DNA of 64,000 bases from Palsa-504 sp963767565 (GTDB lineage: Bacteria; Actinomycetota; Actinomycetes; Streptosporangiales; Streptosporangiaceae): contig CAVYEG010000006.1 of NCBI GenBank assembly GCA_963767565.1, forward strand, positions 1,178,001 to 1,242,000. Direction: 5' to 3'. A program made the position numbers and the translations under genes. Below, one piece after another: positions 7,980 through 18,003 of the stretch. The notes beneath the pieces are model-generated. The model worked only from the letters and a program-made list of their open reading frames with translations. It did not search any database and had not been told where the DNA came from. The stretch's first letter is position 1. The number at the start of each line of letters is the position of its first letter.

Positions 7980-9986
7980 CTAGACCTCCACGACCGCGAG
8001 GATCTGGCCGGTGCCGACCTGGTCTCCGGCCTTGGCGCGCAGCTCGGCCAGGACCCCGGCGGCGGGCGCGGTGACGGTCTGCTCCATCTTCATCGCCTCG
8101 AGCACGAGCAGCGGCTGGCCGGCGGTCACGGCTGAGCCGACGTCGGCCAGGACACGCAGCACCAGGCCGGGCATCGGGGCGAGCAGCGATCCGGAGGGCG
8201 CGGCCTTCTGCGGGTCGCCGAACCGGGGCACCTCGGACAGGGCGCTGCAGGAGTTGCTGGCGTCAACGTAGGTGTCGGCGCCGACCCGGTGCACCCGGTA
8301 CTGCCGCCGGGTGCCGTCGGCTTCCAGGTCGACTGCGGTCGCGCTGGCGGCGTGGACGATGAGCGTCTCCCCAACCGGTTCGCCGTTGACTTCCGCTTGG
8401 ACGGTGCGGCCGGTGACGCGGTAGGTCACGTCGTACTTCTGGCCGGCCGCGTCGTAGGTGACCTGCTGCGGGGCGGAGCGGACGTTGCGCCAGCCGGACG
8501 GCAGCGAGCCCAGGACCGGCGCCTGCACCCGGTGCACCGCCTGCCGGGCCAGGGCGGCGACCAGCGCGTGCCGCGCGGTCGTCCCGGCCGGGGCGGCGGC
8601 CGCGGTCAGGGCCGCGGGGTCGTGGCGGGTGAGGTAGCCGGTGTCGGTGCCCCCGGCCAGGAACTCCGGCTCGCGCAGGATGGACACCAGCAGGTCGCGG
8701 TTGGTGATGACGCCGTGGATCTCGGCTCGCTGGAGCGCGCGGGCCAGGCGCCGGGCCGCCTCGGCGCGGGTGCGGCCGTGGCCGATCACCTTGGCCAGCA
8801 TGGCGTCGTAGTGCGGGCTGACCACCGAGCCGTCGGCCACGCCCGCGTCGACCCGGATCCCCGTTGCGGGCGGCAGGGCGAACCGGTACAGGATGCCGGT
8901 GGCGGGCACGAAGCCGGCCGCGGCGTCCTCGGCGTACAGCCGGGCCTCGATGGCGTGACCGCTGATCCGCGCGTCGCGGGCCTGCGGCGGCAGCGGCTCG
9001 CCCGCGGCGATACGCAGCTGGAGTTCCACCAGGTCCAGGCCGGTGACCTGCTCGGTGACCGGGTGCTCGACCTGGAGCCTGGTGTTGACCTCCAGGAAGA
9101 AGAACGACCCGTCGCGGTCCAGCACGAACTCCACGGTGCCCGCGCCGGTGTAGCCGATGGCCTGGCCGGCGGCCACGGCCGCTTCGGTCAGCGCTTGCCG
9201 CAGTTTTTCGTCGACAGCCGGTGAGGGGCACTCTTCCACGATCTTCTGGTAGCGGCGCTGGATGGAGCACTCGCGCTCGAACAGGTGGACCACGGTCCCT
9301 GCCGTGTCGCCGAGGATCTGCACCTCGATGTGCCGGGGATCCTCGAGGTACCGCTCCAGGAACACGGTGCCGTCGCCGAAGGCGGAGGCGGCTTCGCTGC
9401 GGGCGCGGCTGACCGCCCCGGGTAGTTCGGCCGGGTCACGGACCAGCCGCATGCCGCGCCCCCCGCCGCCGTAGGCCGCCTTGACCAGCAGCGGGAAGCC
9501 GATCCGGGCTACCGCGTCGGCGAGGCCTGTGGTCTCGGTCCCTGGTGCGTCTGCGTCATCGGTCCCGGGCAGGGTCATGCCGGGCAGGACGGGTACGCCA
9601 GCGGCCGCCATGATGGCCTTGGCCTCCACCTTCGATCCCATGGCGGCGATGGTGCCCTGGGCCGGGCCGACGAAGACCAGGCCCGCGTCCGCGCAGGCCC
9701 GAGCGAACGCGGCGTTCTCGGACAGGAACCCGTAGCCGGGATGGATCGCGTCGGCCCCGGTGGCCGCGGCGGCGGCGATGATCGCCTCGCCGTGCAGGTA
9801 GGTGCCGGCCGGCGCCGTCCCGGGCAGCCGGACCGCCTCGTCGGCCTGGCTGACGTAAGGTGCGTCCGCGTCGGCGTCGGCGTAGACGGCGACGGTGGCC
9901 AGGCCCATTTCGTGGGCAGTGCGCATGATCCGGGCGGCGATCTCGCCGCGGTTGGCCACGAGCAGCTTGGTGATTTCCCTGGTCAT
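7980..9986 (-). CDS. acyl-CoA carboxylase alpha subunit (biotin carboxylase + BCCP)
   Basis: The 668-residue fused subunit contains a biotin carboxylase N-domain (KLLVANRGEIAARIMR), an ATP-grasp domain with the Gly-rich loop AYGGGGRGMR and the active-site segment VNTRLQVEHPVTE, a linker, and a C-terminal biotinyl domain with LEAMKMEQ, whose Lys carries biotin. It carboxylates biotin using ATP and bicarbonate for transfer to an acyl-CoA. Length and layout match methylcrotonyl- and geranyl-CoA carboxylase alpha chains. With AtuA and the acyl-CoA dehydrogenase next to it, a branched 2-enoyl-CoA is the likely acceptor, but substrate length cannot be read reliably from sequence. Confidence 0.93.
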   Translation of the reverse strand: MTREITKLLVANRGEIAARIMRTAHEMGLATVAVYADADADAPYVSQADEAVRLPGTAPAGTYLHGEAIIAAAAATGADAIHPGYGFLSENAAFARACADAGLVFVGPAQGTIAAMGSKVEAKAIMAAAGVPVLPGMTLPGTDDADAPGTETTGLADAVARIGFPLLVKAAYGGGGRGMRLVRDPAELPGAVSRARSEAASAFGDGTVFLERYLEDPRHIEVQILGDTAGTVVHLFERECSIQRRYQKIVEECPSPAVDEKLRQALTEAAVAAGQAIGYTGAGTVEFVLDRDGSFFFLEVNTRLQVEHPVTEQVTGLDLVELQLRIAAGEPLPPQARDARISGHAIEARLYAEDAAAGFVPATGILYRFALPPATGIRVDAGVADGSVVSPHYDAMLAKVIGHGRTRAEAARRLARALQRAEIHGVITNRDLLVSILREPEFLAGGTDTGYLTRHDPAALTAAAAPAGTTARHALVAALARQAVHRVQAPVLGSLPSGWRNVRSAPQQVTYDAAGQKYDVTYRVTGRTVQAEVNGEPVGETLIVHAASATAVDLEADGTRRQYRVHRVGADTYVDASNSCSALSEVPRFGDPQKAAPSGSLLAPMPGLVLRVLADVGSAVTAGQPLLVLEAMKMEQTVTAPAAGVLAELRAKAGDQVGTGQILAVVEV

Positions 9987-9993
9987 CGCGCCG

Positions 9994-11589
<1,596 letters not shown>

Positions 11590-11594
11590 GCGGT

Positions 11595-13232
11595 TCAGCC
11601 CTGCGCGCCGTGGTGGGAGACGCCGTGGTGGGAGACGCCGTGATCGGAGACGCTGTAGTGGGAGGCGTGCCGGGAGCGCACCACGTTCTTCTGGATCTTG
11701 CCGGTGGAGGTCTTGGGCAGCTGATCGACGAAGATCACCGACTTGGGCACCTTGAATCCGTCCAGCCTGGTCTTCAGCGCGGCGATCAGCTCGGCGGCGT
11801 CGATGCTCTCGCCGGGCTTGGGCACCACGAACGCGGTGACCGCCTCGGTCCAGCGCTCGTGCGGGAGCCCGACCACGACGGCCTCGGCCACCCGCGGATC
11901 GGCGGCGTAGACGGCCTTCTCCACCTCGATCGAGGCGACGTTCTCCCCGCCGGTCTTGATCACGTCCTTGTACCGGTCGGTGAACCACAGCACGCCGTCG
12001 TCGCCGAAGTGGCCCACGTCGCCGGAATGGAACCAGCCGTGCGCGAAGGCTGCCTCCGTGCCTTCCTGGTCATAGAGGTAGCCGGACATGGTGCTCGGCC
12101 CCCGGTAGACGATCTCGCCGGCCTGGCCGGGCGGCAGCAGGTCGCCGGCCGGGCTCATGATCGCGACCTGGACGCCGATGAGCGGCGTGCCGACCGCGCC
12201 GATGTGGGACAGCTGGTGCTCGGGCCGGAACAAGGTGGTGATGGGGCTCATCTCGGTCTGGCCGAACAGCAGCGCGAAGTCGCAGCCGAACCCGGTCAGG
12301 CAGCGGCCGATGAGCTCGTCCGGCATGGGCGCCATGGCGTACACGGCGCGGCGCAGGCTCAGCAGGTCGCGACCTTCGAAGGTTTCGTGGTCGAGCATGG
12401 CCCGGTACATCATCGGCAGCCCGAAGATCTGGGTGATCTGCTCGCGCTCGATCAGGTCAAGCAGGGCGGCCGGGTCGAACCCCCGCATGACGTAGATCGT
12501 CGCGCCGACCAGGATCGCCGGGGTGCAGAACGCGTTGAGCTGCGCGGTGTGGAACATCGGCATCATGGCGGCAAACCGGTCGCGGGCGTTCCAGCCGGAG
12601 TCCAGCGCGCCGGACATCGACTCCAGGTAGATGGCCAGGTGCGAGCCGACCACGCCCTTGGGGAACGAGGTGGTGCCCGAGGTGTAGAGGTAGCTCAGCG
12701 CGTCCCGGTCGCCGACGAACCGTTCCGGTTCCACGGCGCGGTCGTGGGCGGTCAGGGCCTCGATCGTGGTCCAGGCCCGGTCGGCGGGTTCCGGCTCGAC
12801 GTCGGCGCCCGTGCCCGGCGCGGTGATCACGTCGAGGACCTCGGGCACCTTGCCGATGGCGTCGCGCATGGCGGGGATCAGCTGGGCTTCGACGACGATG
12901 CCGCGGGCGCGCGAGTGGCCCAGCACGTAGGCCACCTCGTCGGGCCGCCAGCCCAGGTTGATCGGCACGCAGACCACGCCGAGCTTGGCGCAGGCGTAGT
13001 AGACGGCCAGGAAGTCGGCGCTGTTGCCCGAGGCCAGGGCCAGGACGGCGCCGCGCTCGTAGCCGAGCCCGGACAGCCCGTGGGCCAGCCGGTTGACGTA
13101 GGCGTTGAACCCGGCGTAGCTGAACCTGCGGTCCCCGTCGACGACTGCGAGCTGTCCCGGGCGGGTGGCGGCGGTCCTGGTCAGGCTGTCGCCCACGTTG
13201 ATCCGGCCGATGAGGTTGCTGGCCTGGTCCAC
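11595..13232 (-). CDS. AMP-forming acyl-CoA synthetase
   Basis: The 545-residue ANL-superfamily ligase has the P-loop YLYTSGTTSFPKG, the motif GWFHSGDVGHF, the hinge DRYKDVIKTGGENV and the C-terminal catalytic Lys segment PKTSTGKIQK. It activates a carboxylic acid to its CoA thioester through an acyl-adenylate. In this operon it would activate the acid that feeds the acyl-CoA dehydrogenase. The GTG start has an almost perfect site (AAGGAGGAGCC). The last 20 or so residues after KNVVRSRHA are a low-complexity tail of repeated His-Gly-Val-Ser units generated by a 15-bp tandem repeat; they fall outside the conserved enzyme. Confidence 0.92.
   Translation of the reverse strand: MDQASNLIGRINVGDSLTRTAATRPGQLAVVDGDRRFSYAGFNAYVNRLAHGLSGLGYERGAVLALASGNSADFLAVYYACAKLGVVCVPINLGWRPDEVAYVLGHSRARGIVVEAQLIPAMRDAIGKVPEVLDVITAPGTGADVEPEPADRAWTTIEALTAHDRAVEPERFVGDRDALSYLYTSGTTSFPKGVVGSHLAIYLESMSGALDSGWNARDRFAAMMPMFHTAQLNAFCTPAILVGATIYVMRGFDPAALLDLIEREQITQIFGLPMMYRAMLDHETFEGRDLLSLRRAVYAMAPMPDELIGRCLTGFGCDFALLFGQTEMSPITTLFRPEHQLSHIGAVGTPLIGVQVAIMSPAGDLLPPGQAGEIVYRGPSTMSGYLYDQEGTEAAFAHGWFHSGDVGHFGDDGVLWFTDRYKDVIKTGGENVASIEVEKAVYAADPRVAEAVVVGLPHERWTEAVTAFVVPKPGESIDAAELIAALKTRLDGFKVPKSVIFVDQLPKTSTGKIQKNVVRSRHASHYSVSDHGVSHHGVSHHGAQG
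11610..11669. repeat. 15-bp tandem repeat, two perfect and two degenerate copies
   Basis: The unit GTGGTGGGAGACGCC occurs twice perfectly (11610-11624, 11625-11639), then with 3 and 4 changes (11640-11669). It sits at the 3' end of the acyl-CoA synthetase gene and, read on the minus strand, encodes repeated (H/D)HGVS pentapeptides. A 15-bp unit preserves reading frame on expansion or loss. Confidence 0.9.
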
Positions 13233-13272
13233 GGCTCCTCCTTAAGGCGGCTCGGCTTTGGTGCGGCTCGGG

Positions 13273-14421
13273 TCAGTACGAGCGTGGCAGGCCCAGGCTG
13301 TGCTGGGCCACGTAGTTGAGGATCATCTCCCGGTTGACCGGCGCGATGCGCAGCAGCCGGGCCAGTCCCCAGTACGGCATCAGCCCGTACTCGGTGGCCA
13401 GGCCGTTCCCGCCGTGGGTCTGGATGGCCGCGTCGAGGGCGGCGAGCGCGGCCTCGGCGGCGGCGTACTTGGCCATGTTGGCAGACTCCCCCGCGGGCTG
13501 GCCCTGGTCGTGCTGCCAGGCGGCCTGCCTGACCATCAGGGCGGCCAGCTCGGTCTCGATCTTGGCCCTGGCCAGCGGGTGCGACACGCCCTGGTGGGTG
13601 CCGATCGGCCCGGACCAGACCGTCCGCTCGCGGGCGTACCTGGCCGCGGCGGTCAGCGCGTACCTGGCCACACCGACCCCCAGGGCGGCGCCGGTGATGC
13701 GTTCGGGGTTCAGCCCGTGGAAGACCTGCCTGAAGCCCTCCCCCTCGCCGCCGACCAGCGCGCCCGGGCCCAGGCGCACGCCGTCGAAGTGCAGGGTGAA
13801 CTGCCGCTCAGGCAACAGCAGGTCGACCGGGAGCAGGTGCTTGCCCAGGCCCGCGGCGTCGGCGGGCACCAGGAACAGCGACAGGTGCCCGGCGCGCTCG
13901 TCCTGGCCGGTCCGCGCGACCACGAGCACCGCCTCGGCCTCGTCCACCCCGGAGATGTAGTACTTGGTGCCGGTCAGCACCCACTCCTCGCCGTCCCGGA
14001 CGGCGGTGGTCGAGATGCGCAGGGTGTTGGAGCCCGCGTCCGGCTCGGTGATGGCGAACACCACCTTGGTGACGCCGCTGGCCAGGCCGGGCAGCCACCT
14101 CTGCCGTTGCTCCTCGGTGCCGTAGTCGGCGATCATCTCGGCCGAGATGGCGGCCGACACGACCAGCAGCAGCAACGGCGTGCCCGCGGCGGCGATCTCC
14201 TCGCAGACCAGGGCGAGCTCCGTCAGCCCGCCGCCGCCTCCGCCGTAGGCCTCGGGGATGTTCACCCCGATGAACCCGGCTTCACCAAGGGCCTTCCACA
14301 GCTCGGCGCACGGGCGGCGTGCGGCAGCCCGCTCGGCATAGTAGCGCGGCCCGAAATCGCTGGCTATCTCCGCGACAGCGGCCCGCAGAGCCCGGTGCTC
14401 GTCGGTTTCAGCAAAGTCCAC
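13273..14421 (-). CDS. acyl-CoA dehydrogenase
   Basis: The 382-residue protein is a full-length acyl-CoA dehydrogenase. It has an N-terminal helical domain (LGEAGFIGVNIPEAYGGGGGG), the FAD/substrate segment VVFAITEPDAGSNTLR, the loop GTKYYISGVDEA, and a C-terminal domain with QTHGGNGLATEYG and IAPVNREMI in place of the usual EGTxxI pattern. It is the first gene of the minus-strand carboxylase operon and would form the 2-enoyl-CoA that the carboxylase then acts on (AtuD/citronellyl-CoA dehydrogenase-like position in the pathway). Start is the GTG at 14421, 75 bases from the divergent TetR gene. Confidence 0.92.
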   Translation of the reverse strand: MDFAETDEHRALRAAVAEIASDFGPRYYAERAAARRPCAELWKALGEAGFIGVNIPEAYGGGGGGLTELALVCEEIAAAGTPLLLLVVSAAISAEMIADYGTEEQRQRWLPGLASGVTKVVFAITEPDAGSNTLRISTTAVRDGEEWVLTGTKYYISGVDEAEAVLVVARTGQDERAGHLSLFLVPADAAGLGKHLLPVDLLLPERQFTLHFDGVRLGPGALVGGEGEGFRQVFHGLNPERITGAALGVGVARYALTAAARYARERTVWSGPIGTHQGVSHPLARAKIETELAALMVRQAAWQHDQGQPAGESANMAKYAAAEAALAALDAAIQTHGGNGLATEYGLMPYWGLARLLRIAPVNREMILNYVAQHSLGLPRSY

Positions 14422-14445
14422 AGCCAGCCCTCAGGTCCTGAGATT

Positions 14446-14461
14446 GTGACTCGTCATTCAC
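14446..14461. promoter_or_regulatory. candidate TetR operator between the divergent regulator and carboxylase operon
   Basis: A 16-bp imperfect palindrome begins GTGA and ends TCAC, with an inner TGAC/GTCA pairing that shares bases. It lies in the 75-bp gap between the two divergent starts (14421 and 14497), where a repressor would cover both promoters. Support is positional and symmetry-based only. Confidence 0.35.
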
Positions 14462-14496
14462 TAGCGACCATAGCGCCTGGGTGCGACACTGGCTAG

Positions 14497-15222
14497 ATGG
14501 CGGGGCAGGGATCAGCGCAGCCAGCCGCCCGGCTGCCCGCAGACCGGTCGTCCCCAGACCGGCTGCCCCCGAGCCGGTCGCCGACCGGGGCATCGCAGCG
14601 ACGGCGGGACCCGGGCCGCAAGGAGCGGATCCTTACGGCGGCCGCGTCGCTCGGGGCCAGGCGGGGCTTCGACGCGATCTCCATGGCCGACATCGGCGCC
14701 GAGGCCGGGATCGTCGGATCCGGTATCTACCGGCACTTCGGCAGCAAGACGGCGATCCTGGTGGCCATGGCCGACCGGGTGATGGACCGGCTGATGGACC
14801 GGGCCGCGGAGATCATCACCGCCGGCCTGGACGACCAGCAGAGCCTGTCGCTGCTGGTCCGCGACCACATCGAGGTGGCCCTGACCGACCGCGACGCGCT
14901 CGCCGTCTACCACCGCGAGGTGCGCACCCTGCCCGAGGACGAGCGCCGCCGCCTGAGCCGCTCGCAGCGGCACTACATCGAGGAGTGGGTGCACCTGCTG
15001 GCCCCGTTGCGGCCCGATCTGGCCGACGGCGAGGTGCGCCTGGCCGTGCACGCGGCCATCGGCGCGATCCAGTCGACGCTGTTCTTCCGCAGCGGCCTGG
15101 CCGACGAGCGGCTCGTCAGGCTACTCGCCGAGATCGCCCACGCCTGCCTGGGCATCAACCCGGCGCCGGCCAGCGAACCCGCGCTGGCCCGATTAGCAAG
15201 GCTCAGCCTGCCGGATGGCTGA
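14497..15222 (+). CDS. TetR family transcriptional regulator
   Basis: The 241-residue protein has a TetR-type helix-turn-helix at about residues 45-90 (RILTAAASLGARRGFDAIS, then IVGSGIYRHFGSKTAIL) and a helical ligand-binding domain. A 35-residue Pro/Arg/Ser-rich leader precedes the HTH and may be untranslated if an internal start is used; no clear ribosome site is visible before the ATG at 14497. It is divergent from the acyl-CoA dehydrogenase/ligase/carboxylase/AtuA operon and is therefore the natural candidate for its acyl-CoA-responsive repressor. Confidence 0.9.
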   Translation: MAGQGSAQPAARLPADRSSPDRLPPSRSPTGASQRRRDPGRKERILTAAASLGARRGFDAISMADIGAEAGIVGSGIYRHFGSKTAILVAMADRVMDRLMDRAAEIITAGLDDQQSLSLLVRDHIEVALTDRDALAVYHREVRTLPEDERRRLSRSQRHYIEEWVHLLAPLRPDLADGEVRLAVHAAIGAIQSTLFFRSGLADERLVRLLAEIAHACLGINPAPASEPALARLARLSLPDG

Positions 15223-15329
15223 GGAGGGCGGTCCCGCCGCAGCCCCGTGACCCCGTGACCAGGACGTCAGATTCCATGCCCGGCCGCATCGTCTCCCCTG
15301 GCGCCGACCCGGGGAGGGGGCGCCATCAT

Positions 15330-15370
15330 CGTGGACATTTACCACCGTCTCACCGGGGTAAAGGTCCACG
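15330..15370. terminator. long hairpin between convergent genes
   Basis: Arms of 14 bases (15330-15343 and 15357-15370, CGTGGAC.TTTACC) pair with one mismatch around a 13-base loop. It ends one base before the stop codon of the acyl-CoA dehydrogenase on the minus strand and follows the TetR gene on the plus strand. It has no U-tract in either direction. A bidirectional terminator is the simplest reading. Confidence 0.6.
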
Positions 15371-16579
15371 TTAAGTTGCTTGCGAATCGGTGCAGTGGCT
15401 GCCGGGATTGGTGGGGTAGGTGGGTGAGCGGATCCTGGGTAAGCGGAGCATTTCGCGGGCGATGACGAGCTGCTGGATCTGGCTGGTGCCTTCGTAGATG
15501 CGGAACAGGCGGACGTCGCGGTAAAGGCGCTCGACCGGGACGCCGCGCATGTAGCCGGAACCGCCGTGGATCTGCACGGCCCGGTCGGCGACGCGGCCGA
15601 CGGCTTCGCTGGCGAAGTACTTGGCGGCGGACGGAGCCAGGCGCTGGTCGGTACCTGCCTCGTACTGGTCCGCGGCGTCCAGGACCAGGGCCCGGGCGGC
15701 CAGGTACTCGGTCTGCGAGTCGGCCAGCATGGCCCGGATGAGCTGGTAGTCGGCGATGCGGTGGCCGCCCTGGGAGCGGTCCTTGGCGTAGGCCACGCTC
15801 TCGTCGATCAGCCGGGCCATGATGCCTACGCACATGCCCGCGATGACCAGGCGGCCGTGGGCCAGGCTGCGCATGGCGGTGGTGTAGCCGGCCTGGGCGG
15901 CCTCGCCGACCAGTGCGTCCGCCGGGACCCGGGCGCCGGCGAAGGAGACGTCGGCGGTCAGGGCGCCGGCCTGGCCCATCTTGTGATCCCGGGCCGCCAC
16001 CGTCACGCCCTCGGTGCGGGCGGGCACGATGAACACCCCGATGCCCTTGCCGAGCGGCGCCTGCGGGTCGGTGCGGGCGAAGACCATGAACGCGTCGGCC
16101 ATCGGGGCGTTGGTGATGAAGCGCTTGAGCCCGTCGATGACCCAGCCGCCGTCCTGCTCACTGGCGGTGGTGACCAGGCGGCTCGGGTCCGATCCGGCGT
16201 CCGGCTCGGTCAGCGCGAAGGACGCGACCACCTCGCCGGAGGCCAGCCGGGGCAGCCACTGCTTGCGCTGGGCTTCGGTCCCGGCCAGGACCAGGACCTG
16301 CCCGGCGATGCCGTTGTTGGTGCCGAACAGCGACCGGAACGCCGGGCTGGTGTAGCCGAGCTCGATGGTCAGCCGGACCTGCTGGGGCACGGACAGGCCC
16401 AGGCCGCCGTACTCGGCCGGGATCGCGTAGCCGTACAGGCCCATCTCCTTGGCCTGCTGGATCAGCGGGGCAGGTACCTCGTCGGATTCGTCGATGCCGG
16501 CCTCGGCGGGCATCACCTCGCGCCGGATGAACGAGCGCAGCAGGTCGAGCAGATCATCGAATTCGCTCTGGGTCACCAT
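15371..16579 (-). CDS. acyl-CoA dehydrogenase
   Basis: The 402-residue enzyme has all expected segments: YGYAIPAEYGGLG, ASFALTEPDAGSDPSR, GLKRFITNAPMADAF, IHGGSGYMRGVPVERLYRD and RIYEGTSQIQQL, the last with the Glu-Gly-Thr of the active-site loop. It oxidises an acyl-CoA at the alpha-beta bond with FAD. The start ATG overlaps the stop of the IS607 tnpB gene (ATGGTGA), with AGGAA upstream. The C-terminal 20 residues (RIRSPTYPTNPGS...) go beyond the family consensus. The native upstream promoter has presumably been displaced by the insertion sequence. Confidence 0.9.
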   Translation of the reverse strand: MVTQSEFDDLLDLLRSFIRREVMPAEAGIDESDEVPAPLIQQAKEMGLYGYAIPAEYGGLGLSVPQQVRLTIELGYTSPAFRSLFGTNNGIAGQVLVLAGTEAQRKQWLPRLASGEVVASFALTEPDAGSDPSRLVTTASEQDGGWVIDGLKRFITNAPMADAFMVFARTDPQAPLGKGIGVFIVPARTEGVTVAARDHKMGQAGALTADVSFAGARVPADALVGEAAQAGYTTAMRSLAHGRLVIAGMCVGIMARLIDESVAYAKDRSQGGHRIADYQLIRAMLADSQTEYLAARALVLDAADQYEAGTDQRLAPSAAKYFASEAVGRVADRAVQIHGGSGYMRGVPVERLYRDVRLFRIYEGTSQIQQLVIAREMLRLPRIRSPTYPTNPGSHCTDSQAT

Positions 16580-18003
16580 GAGCGCGACCGTTCCTGGTCA
16601 CTGAGCAGGAGCGAGTCCTGCGTGGTGGGCGGTCCCGAACGGTCTTGGGTCGCCTGGTCGCCTGCCGGGGTCCGTCGGGGCCTTCCGGTCTTAGCGCCTG
16701 GCGGCTGCCGTGGGTCCATCCGGGTGGCGGGTCTCCTGGTATCGGTCCCGGTCTTCGGGTGGGTCTCGGGGCGTGCCTGGGTTGACTTAGCCCTGTCGGG
16801 CGCAGCCGCATCCTCTGGTGCGGGTAGGTTCCCTGACGCACGCCGACGAGCCCGGAGGCCGAGTCCGCGTCTGCCGATCACGAACGCTGCCGCGTGGTGG
16901 CCGGTGAGCTGGGAGTGGTGCTGTTGCATGGGGACGAGCCAGTGCTGCGCTCCCCAGCGGGAGGTGTAGGCCGGGTCTACCGCGATGACGGCTATGCCGG
17001 TGTTGCGGGCCATATGGGTGAGCCGGTCACGGAACCGGGCGGTTGGGATACCGGCGACCTGGTACCGGAACGCCCGGCCCCGGCGTCCCCGTGACGGCCG
17101 GCTGCCCGTGCGCTCACGCTCGATCGCTGGCGTCTTCCACGATGCGTCAAGGTACCAGCGCCCCCGTGCGGGGTCCAGCGAGATGTCATAGCGGACGGCG
17201 CCGGTCGCGGCCTGCGCGGCAACATCATCCCCCCGGTAGGTGAACCCGGCTGCGCAGGACAGCCGATAACGCCCGTTGGGCCGGTTGGCCAGACGCGTCA
17301 GGGGGGTGGGGAGCCTGATCTCCAGCCAGTTCTGCTCCGGGTTCCACCGGATTGTTTCGTTGCCCCAGGTCTTGTCCTTCTCCCCGTCGGCGGTGAGGAA
17401 CAGCCGGGATGCGGCCCATCGCTCGCGCCACCGGGTTTCGGTGAGACCGGCATCTGCCAGATTGTCCCGCTTGCGCAGCAAGGCTTTCCCGCCCCGGCAC
17501 ACGCTCACCCGCCCGGTGTCCAGCTGCTGCTCGACTTCGGCCAGCCTGGTGCGGAACCTCTGGATGCGGATGGTCTTAGCGTGCCGCTCGGCGGCGGTCG
17601 GGTATCCGCGCAACCGCCCGGCTCGCTTCCCCGCCGTCACCGCCAGCCGGGTCTCGATCTGCTTGATGCGGGCCAGCAGACAGCGGCGCTCGGCCAGCAG
17701 GTTGCGGTAGGCAAGCTGGTAGGCGTCCTCGCTCGTGCGGGTCAGCGCCCCGGCCCAGCGGGAGGACGACTTCGCGGTCAGCGCCTGCTTACGCACCCGC
17801 CGCGACCGCGCCCGCTGCATCGCATCGAGCCTGCCTTCCGCGCACCGGGCTGCCAGGTCAGCCGACGCCAGCGAACCCAGATGCTCGCCCACCTCGCGCA
17901 ACACCGCAGTATCCATACCGGACACCCGCAGCCGGGTCCGGACCCGAACGCCGGCCGACGGCGCGACCACGAACGGCCCGGCGATCTCCCGCAGCGCGCT
18001 CAC
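16573..18003 (-). CDS. tnpB: IS607-type TnpB with RuvC-I and RuvC-II deleted
   Basis: The 476-residue protein aligns by eye with actinobacterial IS607 TnpB proteins. It has the N-terminal helical part with conserved AYRNLLAERRCLLARI, the middle RRWYLDASWK-like segment (GRWYLDASWK), then GRRGRAFRYQVAGIPT and the RuvC-III block IAVDPAYTSRWGAQHW. Between TPAIERERTG and GRRGRAF the roughly 80-90 residues that normally hold the RuvC-I Asp and RuvC-II Glu are missing, although the frame is kept. The protein should therefore be nuclease-dead. A GTG start overlaps the tnpA stop (GTGA). The C-terminal tail is low-complexity and runs into the next gene. Confidence 0.85.
   Translation of the reverse strand: MSALREIAGPFVVAPSAGVRVRTRLRVSGMDTAVLREVGEHLGSLASADLAARCAEGRLDAMQRARSRRVRKQALTAKSSSRWAGALTRTSEDAYQLAYRNLLAERRCLLARIKQIETRLAVTAGKRAGRLRGYPTAAERHAKTIRIQRFRTRLAEVEQQLDTGRVSVCRGGKALLRKRDNLADAGLTETRWRERWAASRLFLTADGEKDKTWGNETIRWNPEQNWLEIRLPTPLTRLANRPNGRYRLSCAAGFTYRGDDVAAQAATGAVRYDISLDPARGRWYLDASWKTPAIERERTGSRPSRGRRGRAFRYQVAGIPTARFRDRLTHMARNTGIAVIAVDPAYTSRWGAQHWLVPMQQHHSQLTGHHAAAFVIGRRGLGLRARRRASGNLPAPEDAAAPDRAKSTQARPETHPKTGTDTRRPATRMDPRQPPGAKTGRPRRTPAGDQATQDRSGPPTTQDSLLLSDQERSRSW

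Noticed and set aside
11590..11988. Longer N-terminus for the carboxyltransferase (Arg/Gly-rich)
   Set aside because: It lies inside the C-terminal coding region of the acyl-CoA synthetase in another frame; the GTG at 11589 gives the normal family start.
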